DNA of 7,346 nucleotides from JBBKWG01 sp037968835 (GTDB taxonomy: Bacteria; Pseudomonadota; Alphaproteobacteria; Rhodobacterales; Rhodobacteraceae): NCBI GenBank assembly GCA_037968835.1, contig JBBKWG010000261.1:1-7346 (forward strand), in the 5' to 3' direction. Both the position numbers and the translations under genes were made by a program. Each line of letters starts with the position of its first letter. Positions within the stretch are counted from its first letter, which is position 1. Positions 1-4,996 of the stretch are shown piece by piece. The notes below the pieces were generated by a model. The model was not told the DNA's origin and did no database searches. It saw only the letters and a program-made list of their open reading frames with translations.

Positions 1-566
1 GTGACCTTCAGACCCTTGACATCTGCGCCCGGAATCGGCGGAAAATTGACGTTGTAGAAAATCCGGTAATCGCTGTCGTCCCAGATCCCGTGGCGCAGCA
101 ACTTGCGCACGATATCGACGCCGTGGTCGACTGCGGCCTCGAAGGGATTATCGAGGGCGACATTCTCAGGGCCATAGAACTGGCTGAGCGCGATAGCCGG
201 CAGACCCTGTAGTGCCGCCTCCATCGTGCCGCCCACCGTCCCGGAATAAAGCACGTTCTCGGCGGCGTTGTTGCCCCGGTTCACACCCGACAGGACCAAA
301 TCGGGCGGCGCGTCCTTCATCACCTGATAGAGCCCCGCCAAAACGCAATCCGCTGGCGAACCCTCGGCGGCAAACCGACGCTCGGCAAGCTGGATCAACA
401 TGGTCGGATGTGTGTAGCTGATGCAGTGTCCGACGCCCGACTGCTCGAACGCCGGCGCGACCGTCCAGACCTCGCCGTCATCGCCTGCGATCTCGCGCGC
501 GATGTCTTCCATCACACGCAAGCCGGGTGCGTTGATGCCGTCGTCATTGGTGATGAGAATGCGCAT
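1..566 (-). CDS. surE: SurE 5'/3'-nucleotidase, C-terminus cut by window edge
   Basis: SurE is a cytoplasmic, divalent-metal-dependent phosphatase that removes phosphate from nucleoside monophosphates and short polyphosphates; it is linked to stationary-phase survival. The reading frame starts at ATG 566 and is open to the left edge, giving 188 full codons; family members are about 250-260 residues, so roughly the last 70 are missing. The start reads MRILITNDDG, with the metal-binding pair D8-D9. Ser43 (EQSG, residues 41-44) and Asn96 (SGVNRGNN, residues 93-100) match the other metal/phosphate ligands, and YSGTVGGTMEAA (107-118) is the family glycine-rich stretch. AGGA lies six bases before the ATG, supporting this start. 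It is in the same direction as the SDR upstream (gap 110 bases). In many proteobacteria pcm follows surE; that would lie outside the window, so it is inference. The identity is secure. Confidence 0.96.
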   Translation of the reverse strand, partial: MRILITNDDGINAPGLRVMEDIAREIAGDDGEVWTVAPAFEQSGVGHCISYTHPTMLIQLAERRFAAEGSPADCVLAGLYQVMKDAPPDLVLSGVNRGNNAAENVLYSGTVGGTMEAALQGLPAIALSQFYGPENVALDNPFEAAVDHGVDIVRKLLRHGIWDDSDYRIFYNVNFPPIPGADVKGLKV

Positions 567-628
567 GAAGGATCCTGCCTGCCTGACCTTCTGATTAGGC
601 GAGGAACGCCAAGCGGGCAAGGCCGCAG

Positions 629-646
629 ACCACAAGATTTTGTGGT
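629..646. promoter_or_regulatory. Perfect 7-base inverted repeat upstream of surE
   Basis: ACCACAA, a 4-base spacer, then TTGTGGT. It lies in the 110-base gap between the SDR stop and the surE start. It is not followed by a T-run on either strand, so it is not a standard intrinsic terminator. It overlaps the -10 element of a possible surE promoter, so it could be an operator or a 5'-leader hairpin. No regulator family is recognised from the motif. Confidence 0.3.
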
Positions 647-666
647 ATTGACCAGGATTCTTTCAA
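637..666 (-). promoter_or_regulatory. Possible sigma-70-type promoter for surE
   Basis: On the minus strand TTGAAA (666-661) is followed after 18 bases by CAAAAT (642-637), which matches the -35 consensus at 5 of 6 positions and the -10 consensus at 4 of 6. The predicted transcript would begin about 65 bases before the surE ATG. It is weak, based on motif match only, and alphaproteobacterial promoters often diverge from this consensus. Confidence 0.25.
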
Positions 667-676
667 CAGGGAGGCA

Positions 677-1318
677 TCAGAGGGCAGCGAGAAGCCGTTT
701 TGCCTCGTCAGCGGGGCTCGCCAGTCGCGCGCGATCCTCTCCCGGAAAGAACCGGCCTCGGGTCGCGGTCGGCATCGGCTCGGGCTCAAGGATGCGCACT
801 TTCGGTCCGGTATTCACGGTTTCGGCCTGCCAGCTTTTCGCCAGCGCGATCTGTGCCGCCTTGGTGGCACCATAGGCACCGAAGAACTTTTCGCCAGCGC
901 GGGGGTCGTCGAAAAACAGCGCAACACCGTCTTGTGCCGCCACTAAAAGCGGCGTGACCATCTGGATCAACGTCGCCGTCGCCGTGACGTTGGTTGCGAC
1001 CGATTTCGCCATGTCCCGATCGTCGATATGCGCCGCCGGGGCCAGTGGCGCCGCATGAATCGCTGTGTGCGCCCACAGATCGACATGACCCCACCGATCG
1101 AAGAGTCCCCGGCAAAGCTGCGCCATCGCATCGGGCTTGGTCACATCCATCGGCGCCAGAGTGGCCGATCCGCCCGCCGACTTGATCCGGTCGTCCAGTT
1201 CTTCCAGTCCACCCACGGTGCGCGCCACGGCAATGATGTGGTGATCGGCGGCCAGCCGCTCGGCCAGCGCCGCTCCCAGACCGCGCGAAGCGCCGGTGAT
1301 GAGGGCAATTTTCGTCAC
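677..1318 (-). CDS. YciK-like short-chain dehydrogenase/reductase (SDR), atypical active site
   Basis: A 213-residue Rossmann-fold oxidoreductase, probably cytoplasmic and NAD(P)-dependent. The cofactor-binding motif TGASRGLG is at residues 8-15, the conserved Asn of the central helix is N110, and the catalytic YxxxK is Y149/K153. The C-terminal part (PMPTATRGRFFPGED, then SPADEA) resembles the equivalent segment of E. coli YciK (TRTAMRASAFPTED, TPAD), so YciK is the nearest named relative I can recall; YciK is described as an NADPH-dependent aldehyde reductase. Two usual SDR features are altered: the NNAG motif reads AHTA (83-86), and the position of the catalytic Ser, about 12 residues before the Tyr, holds Asp137-Asp138. 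The substrate is therefore unknown and activity may be unusual. The start is GTG with AGGCGG a few bases upstream; an ATG two bases upstream is out of frame. It sits between the DUF815 ATPase (gap 112) and surE (gap 110). Confidence 0.87.
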   Translation of the reverse strand: MTKIALITGASRGLGAALAERLAADHHIIAVARTVGGLEELDDRIKSAGGSATLAPMDVTKPDAMAQLCRGLFDRWGHVDLWAHTAIHAAPLAPAAHIDDRDMAKSVATNVTATATLIQMVTPLLVAAQDGVALFFDDPRAGEKFFGAYGATKAAQIALAKSWQAETVNTGPKVRILEPEPMPTATRGRFFPGEDRARLASPADEAKRLLAAL

Positions 1319-1430
1319 ATCCGCCTGATGAGATCCACCCCGGCGAACGTCAAGCGAAAACTCCCGGTTTCACCCTGTCACAAATACCTTCCGGACACGT
1401 CGGGCCTGAATCCACACCAACCGGCAAAGG
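1319..1430. other. Intergenic gap between the ATPase and the SDR
   Basis: This 112-base gap separates two minus-strand genes. TTGACG lies on the minus strand about 30 bases before the SDR start codon and could be a -35 element, but no convincing -10 follows at the right distance. I see no strong hairpin with a T-run, so readthrough from the tat genes into the SDR is possible. No small gene with a ribosome binding site is evident. Confidence 0.4.
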
Positions 1431-2267
1431 CTAGATCGACACACCCCTGCGCCCGGCGAGGTCGATGAAGTATTGCCATGCAACCCGCCCCGATCGCGCC
1501 CCCCGCGTCGCCTGCCATTCGATAGCCTCGGCGCGCATCGTCTGGTCGTCGATCTCGACGCCATAGGCATCGCAGTAGCCCCGGATCATCGCGAGGTATT
1601 CGTCCTGGGCACAGGGATGAAACCCCAGCCACAAACCGAACCGGTCTGACAGCGAGACCTTTTCTTCGACCGCCTCGGACGGGCTGATGGCGCTTGATCG
1701 TTCGTTCTCGATCATGTCACGCGGCATGAGGTGGCGACGGTTGGACGTGGCATAAAACACCACATTGTCCGGTCGCCCCTCGATCCCGCCATCCAGCACC
1801 GCTTTCAGCGATTTGTAGTGCTGATCGTCGTGCGAGAACGACAGGTCGTCGCAAAAAAGTAGAAACTTTTCAGACGATTGGCGCAAGATATTCAGCAGTC
1901 GCCCGACCGACGGCAAATCCTCGCGCTGAACTTCGACGATCTTCAACGCCAACCCTTCCGCCAGCATTGCCGCGTGGATGGCCTTGACGAGGCTCGACTT
2001 GCCCATCCCCCGTGCGCCCCACAGAAGTGCGTTATTTGCGGGCAGGCCCCGGGCAAACTGACGGGTGTTCTCCAGCAGCGTATCACGCGCCCGGTCGATG
2101 CCGACAAGCAGCGATAGATCGACACGGTTGACGCGCGCGACAGGGTCAAGCCGATCCGGCGAAACGTGCCAGACAAACGCGTCCGCATCCGCAAATTCCG
2201 GGGACTTCAGCGGTGCCGGCGACATCCGCTCAAGCGCCGCCGCGATCCGCTCAAGCGGCTCGCTCAC
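1431..2267 (-). CDS. DUF815-family P-loop (AAA-type) ATPase, coupled to tatC
   Basis: A 278-residue soluble ATPase of the DUF815 family (Pfam PF05673), whose cellular role is not established. Visible motifs are Walker A GARGMGKSS at 84-92, Walker B FLLFCDD at 135-141 ending in D140-D141, a likely sensor-1 Asn176 in FYATSNRRHL (171-180), and a conserved SDRFG at 207-211 with a candidate arginine finger. The first 80 residues form a helical N-terminal segment before the ATPase core. There is no signal peptide or membrane segment. The start is GTG at 2267, which overlaps the tatC stop in the sequence GTGA; GAGGA lies nine bases upstream inside tatC. The frame stays open much further upstream, but that part is antisense-like Arg-rich shadow sequence inside tatC and is excluded. 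Coupling to tatC suggests co-production with the Tat translocase; a direct role in export is only inference. Confidence 0.9.
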   Translation of the reverse strand: MSEPLERIAAALERMSPAPLKSPEFADADAFVWHVSPDRLDPVARVNRVDLSLLVGIDRARDTLLENTRQFARGLPANNALLWGARGMGKSSLVKAIHAAMLAEGLALKIVEVQREDLPSVGRLLNILRQSSEKFLLFCDDLSFSHDDQHYKSLKAVLDGGIEGRPDNVVFYATSNRRHLMPRDMIENERSSAISPSEAVEEKVSLSDRFGLWLGFHPCAQDEYLAMIRGYCDAYGVEIDDQTMRAEAIEWQATRGARSGRVAWQYFIDLAGRRGVSI

Positions 2268-3187
2268 CGGACTTCGTCCTCGTCTTCGTCGATGTCGCCA
2301 TAGAGGTCTTCGTCCTCGTCGAGCACGCCCTCGCGCCGCAATTCGTCGACCCGTTTCTTTTCGACCCATTTCACCAACTGAATCGAGATTTCGTAAAGTC
2401 CGTAGACCACTACAAACAGGATCAGTTGGGTGATCACGTCCGGCGGCGTCACCAACGCCGCCAGCACCAGGATCGCGACCATGGCGTATTTGCGTGTGTT
2501 GGCCAGCCCACGCGCCGACACCAGACCGGCCTTGCCCATCAGCGTCAGCAGAACTGGCAACTGGAAACAGAGCCCGAAGGCCATGATGAACTTCAGCGTG
2601 ATATCGAGGCTTTCGTTGACCTTGCCGAAGAACGTGATCCGCACACCGTCGATGGTTTCGGGCACGATCGCGGTATCGGGCGGCAATTCGTCCACGGTGC
2701 TGGTCAGAAGGTTGGCAAAGATCGACGAAACGTCCGCGAACCCCAGAAAGAATGCCATCGCGAGCGGCGTGACGACGAAGTGCGCGAAACTCGCACCCAA
2801 AAGAAACATCACGGGCGATGCGACGATGAACGGCAGGAACGCGTTCTTTTCGGTCCGATAAAGTCCGGGTGCCACGAACCGCCACAACTGATGCGCAATC
2901 ACCGGGAATGCCAGCGCGAACCCGAAAACCATAGAGATGCGGAACAGCGTAAACAGGTATTCCTGCGGGCTGGTGTACTGCATCGTCGGCGAAGGGTCGC
3001 CAAGCGCGCGCAGAGTTGCTTCGATTGGGACCAGCAGAAATTGCAGGATCGGTTCGGAAACGATGAAGGCCAGAATGATGCCGACAACGAATGCCAGCAC
3101 CGACCAGATCAGCCGGGTGCGCAACTCGGCCAGATGCTCGATAAGCGGCGCGCTGGAGTCCTCAATGTCGTTGGAATCGGCGCTCAT
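2264..3187 (-). CDS. tatC: Sec-independent (twin-arginine) translocase subunit TatC
   Basis: TatC is the polytopic inner-membrane receptor that, with TatB, binds twin-arginine signal peptides and recruits TatA to export folded proteins. The 307-residue product shows the N-terminal signature HLAELRTRL (18-26, with Glu21), SPQE (73-76), and LYRTEK (109-114) with Glu113 matching the essential first-cytoplasmic-loop Glu of E. coli TatC. Six hydrophobic segments lie near 26-44, 78-98, 117-142, 197-218, 234-249 and 252-271. It is about 50 residues longer than E. coli TatC. The extra length is a periplasmic loop insert at roughly 152-192 and a C-terminal tail rich in Asp/Glu (289-306). The start ATG overlaps the tatB stop (ATGA), with GGGA seven bases upstream. 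Its own stop overlaps the ATPase start (GTGA). Tight overlap on both sides indicates one coupled transcript. Confidence 0.97.
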   Translation of the reverse strand: MSADSNDIEDSSAPLIEHLAELRTRLIWSVLAFVVGIILAFIVSEPILQFLLVPIEATLRALGDPSPTMQYTSPQEYLFTLFRISMVFGFALAFPVIAHQLWRFVAPGLYRTEKNAFLPFIVASPVMFLLGASFAHFVVTPLAMAFFLGFADVSSIFANLLTSTVDELPPDTAIVPETIDGVRITFFGKVNESLDITLKFIMAFGLCFQLPVLLTLMGKAGLVSARGLANTRKYAMVAILVLAALVTPPDVITQLILFVVVYGLYEISIQLVKWVEKKRVDELRREGVLDEDEDLYGDIDEDEDEVR

Positions 3188-3780
3188 GAAGCCGTCCCGG
3201 TCTTTGATGTGTCAGATTTCGACGTGGCCTTGGCCGCCTTAGGCGTAGCTCCCGCGGGTTTGGCCACCTTCGGTTTCGCTGCCGTTGGTTTGGCCGCTTT
3301 CGGTTTCGCAGCCTTTGCAGGCGTCGCTTTGGAGGCAGCCTTTGCCGGTGCCGCAGCTTCAACCTTTTTCGCAGCTTCCGCGTCTTTTCTTGCGGTTGCC
3401 TTCGCAGCCGTCGCTTCACGGACTTTGCGCGCCGCCTCGGCCCGCTCTTCGCTCAGCTTCTCGGTCTCGGAACCGAATTTCTTGGAAACGCCGCTTGGCT
3501 TGTCGGAATCCCACTTGTCGAATTTGCCGACAGTTTCGTTCAGCTTATCCAGACCAAGGTTCTTGGACGAGGTCATCGCGCGCAGATCCTTGGCAGTCTC
3601 TTTCATGCCCGTCTCGTCGGCGGCATCCTCCATCGCGCGCTGGAAGTCGCGCGCCATACGTCTGAGCTTGGCAGTGAATTTGCCAAGTTCCCGGAACATC
3701 TTGGTGAAATCGCGCGGACCGACAAAGATCAGCGCGAAGACGCCAATGACAAGAATTTCGCCGATACCAAGATCGAACAT
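3184..3780 (-). CDS. tatB: Twin-arginine translocase subunit TatB
   Basis: TatB pairs with TatC to form the receptor for twin-arginine signal peptides. The 198-residue product starts MFDLGIGEIL with the conserved Glu8 in a single N-terminal membrane helix (about 4-20), followed by the G21-P22 hinge and an amphipathic helix (about 24-50). A charged, probably coiled region (100-145) leads to a low-complexity Ala/Lys/Pro tail (142-188) with repeated AKPKAAKP-type units. The larger size and the GPRDFTKMFRELGK region favour TatB over TatA, as does the gene order tatA-tatB-tatC. It lies 22 bases after tatA, and its stop overlaps the tatC start. The Shine-Dalgarno sequence is weak, so translation may depend partly on coupling to tatA. 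Confidence 0.95.
   Translation of the reverse strand: MFDLGIGEILVIGVFALIFVGPRDFTKMFRELGKFTAKLRRMARDFQRAMEDAADETGMKETAKDLRAMTSSKNLGLDKLNETVGKFDKWDSDKPSGVSKKFGSETEKLSEERAEAARKVREATAAKATARKDAEAAKKVEAAAPAKAASKATPAKAAKPKAAKPTAAKPKVAKPAGATPKAAKATSKSDTSKTGTAS
3257..3316 (-). repeat. Tandem 30-base duplication encoding the TatB tail
   Basis: Two adjacent 30-base units (3257-3286 and 3287-3316) match at 26 of 30 positions and are in frame. They encode consecutive decapeptide-like units of AKP-rich sequence (AAKPKAAKPT, then AAKPKVAKPA) in the C-terminal tail of TatB. The four differences suggest an old expansion rather than a very recent one. Such tails are prone to length change between related strains. 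Confidence 0.8.
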
Positions 3781-3802
3781 GCGGGTTCAGTCCGACCGGC
3801 GG

Positions 3803-4054
3803 TCAGACCTTGCCCTTGGTATTAATCTCGGGATCGTTCGGCTTGATGTCGGCATGTTCGGGCGGCGTCACATCGCGTGCCACGGTGGAATCCGCATCTT
3901 CGAGTTCCTTTTTGCCGTCATCGACGCCGCGCTTGAATGCAGTGATGCCTTTGCCGACCTCGCCCATCAGGGACGAGATTTTGCCGCGTCCAAACAGGAC
4001 CAGCACGACAATGGCGATGAGAAGAAGGCCGGGAAGGCCAATGTTGTTCAGCAT
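3803..4054 (-). CDS. tatA: Twin-arginine translocase subunit TatA
   Basis: TatA oligomerises to form the protein-conducting or membrane-weakening element of the Tat system. The 83-residue product has one N-terminal membrane helix (about 4-20), the FG hinge at F21-G22 in LFGRGK, an amphipathic helix starting near KISSLMGEVGKGITAFKRG (25-43), and a short charged tail. The frame extends to an upstream ATG at 4084, but the start at 4054 is preferred: GGGAG lies at a good distance before it and MLNNIGLPG is the expected mature N-terminus, whereas the longer form would put ten extra residues before the membrane helix. It is the first gene of the minus-strand tat block and is divergent from the WYL regulator, with about 245 bases between the two starts. 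Confidence 0.95.
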   Translation of the reverse strand: MLNNIGLPGLLLIAIVVLVLFGRGKISSLMGEVGKGITAFKRGVDDGKKELEDADSTVARDVTPPEHADIKPNDPEINTKGKV

Positions 4055-4142
4055 GGGGTTTCTCCCTGAAATCCAAACGATCATTTAGGCGCTCGCGCAG
4101 GCAAGGAAAAGCGGCAAACGCGTTGGAGGCACGGCAATAGCC

Positions 4143-4150
4143 GATAATAC
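4143..4150 (-). promoter_or_regulatory. Possible -10 element for the tat block (GTATTATC on minus strand)
   Basis: On the minus strand GTATTATC contains TATTAT, matching the -10 consensus at 5 of 6 positions, about 90 bases before the tatA start. It is an exact inverted copy of the plus-strand element at 4207-4214. No good -35 element lies 16-18 bases upstream, so a promoter here would need help from an activator or use a different sigma factor. The adjacent palindrome at 4175-4200 is placed suitably for that, but this is inference. Confidence 0.35.
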
Positions 4151-4174
4151 AGGAGAAATTTGAGTGGCCAGAAT

Positions 4175-4200
4175 CCAACTGACAGGTTTATGTCAGTTGG
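4175..4200. promoter_or_regulatory. Perfect 10-base palindrome, candidate operator of the WYL regulator
   Basis: CCAACTGACA, six bases GGTTTA, then TGTCAGTTGG: every base of the arms pairs. It lies in the divergent region between tatA and the YafY-like regulator. No T-run follows on either strand, so it is not a terminator. A two-fold symmetric site of this size fits a dimeric winged-HTH regulator. If the plus-strand -10 at 4208-4213 is used, the palindrome covers the -35 region, consistent with autorepression. The DNA-binding partner is inferred only from proximity. Confidence 0.65.
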
Positions 4201-4206
4201 GGAGGT

Positions 4207-4214
4207 GTATTATC
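4207..4214 (+). promoter_or_regulatory. Possible -10 element for the WYL regulator gene (GTATTATC)
   Basis: TATTAT at 4208-4213 matches the -10 consensus at 5 of 6 positions. The 17-base-spaced -35 position would fall inside the palindrome and is poor (GGTTTA). Transcription from here would start near 4220, upstream of the preferred regulator start codon at 4301, and would exclude a TTG start at 4160. Confidence 0.4.
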
Positions 4215-4300
4215 AAGGCTCAATGCAGCCGAATCGGAGCCTCCGGAGGCGAAAAATCGACCGCGGGGAAAAGGGCGTGCACGCTCAGGCCCGGCGACAA

Positions 4301-4996
4301 ATGGAGGAACGCTTGCGCCGCACCGACCGCCTGTTCGAGTTGATCCAGATCCTGCGTGACGGGCGGCTTCATCGTGGCACCGACATGGCCAAACGGCTTG
4401 GCGTGTCGCTTCGCACGCTTTACCGCGACATGGACACGCTGGTCGCAAGCGGCATTCCCGTCGAAGGCGAACGCGGACTTGGCTACATGATGACCGCTCC
4501 GATAACGCTGCCGCCGTTGAATCTCAGCCTGACCGAACTGGAGGCTCTGCATCTGGGGCTGGCGGTGGTGTCGAAAGCCGGGGACGACGAATTGAAGCGG
4601 GCTGCAAAATCGCTTTCCGAAAAAGTCGATGCTGTCCTGCCCGAAGATCGCGCAGCACCCGCCACGGGTTGGGGCTTTGCTGTTTATCCCTTTGCCGAGG
4701 CCGCGCGCGGGTTCGTCCACATGGCCCCCCTGCGCGCCGCAATCCGGTCGCGTCGCAAGGTCGAAATCACTTATTCCGCACCGGACCGCGACGAAACCCG
4801 CCGTGTCGTCCGTCCGCTCCAGATGGAATACTGGGGCCGCGTCTGGACCCTCACTTCATGGTGCGAATTGCGCGAGGATTTCCGGGTTTTCCGCGTTGAC
4901 CGTATCCGCACTCTGGACGTGCGTTTCGACACCTTTTCTGAAGAGCCCGGACGCACGCTTGCCGATTATCTGGAGTGGATGGAGGGCGAGCCTTAA
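4301..4996 (+). CDS. YafY-like HTH/WYL-domain transcriptional regulator
   Basis: A 231-residue cytoplasmic DNA-binding protein. Residues 8-62 form a winged helix-turn-helix, with RTDRLFELIQILRDG at the start and the recognition helix around SLRTLYRDMDTL (36-47), followed by the wing GERGLGY (56-62). Residues 141-207 form a WYL ligand-binding domain; the signature triad reads W182-T183-L184 (RVWTL), then WCELREDFRVFRVDRI, the usual YafY-type ending. WYL domains commonly sense small molecules or nucleic acid; the ligand here is unknown. The frame is open back to a TTG at 4160, with other in-frame starts at ATG 4223 and GTG 4277 (GGGGA seven bases before it). ATG 4301 is chosen because homologues begin shortly before RTDRLF and because a palindrome and a -10-like box lie further upstream. 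The divergent partner is tatA, an unusual neighbour, so the true target may be its own promoter or a distant gene. The stop overlaps the stop of the convergent kinase gene. Confidence 0.88.
   Translation: MEERLRRTDRLFELIQILRDGRLHRGTDMAKRLGVSLRTLYRDMDTLVASGIPVEGERGLGYMMTAPITLPPLNLSLTELEALHLGLAVVSKAGDDELKRAAKSLSEKVDAVLPEDRAAPATGWGFAVYPFAEAARGFVHMAPLRAAIRSRRKVEITYSAPDRDETRRVVRPLQMEYWGRVWTLTSWCELREDFRVFRVDRIRTLDVRFDTFSEEPGRTLADYLEWMEGEP

Noticed and set aside
408..875. Plus-strand frame of 155 codons opposite surE and the SDR
   Set aside because: It crosses antisense to two well-supported genes and has no family features.
2268..2885. Upstream extension of the DUF815 ATPase frame to a 484-residue protein
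   Set aside because: The added part overlaps tatC in another frame and is Arg/Gly-rich shadow sequence; the GTG at 2267 gives the normal family length and a typical coupled overlap.
2213..4069. A long plus-strand open frame of about 618 codons opposite tatC, tatB and tatA
   Set aside because: It lies entirely antisense to three clearly identified tat genes, has no recognisable domain and a biased composition (Arg/Gln/His-rich, then Ala/Phe/Ser-rich opposite the TatB tail), and is explained by the codon bias of the real genes.
4055..4084. Ten-residue N-terminal extension of TatA from the ATG at 4084
   Set aside because: The ATG at 4054 has a much better Shine-Dalgarno sequence and gives the normal TatA N-terminus.
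4175..4200. The palindrome as an intrinsic terminator
   Set aside because: No T-run follows on either strand and it lies between divergent gene starts, where a terminator is not expected.
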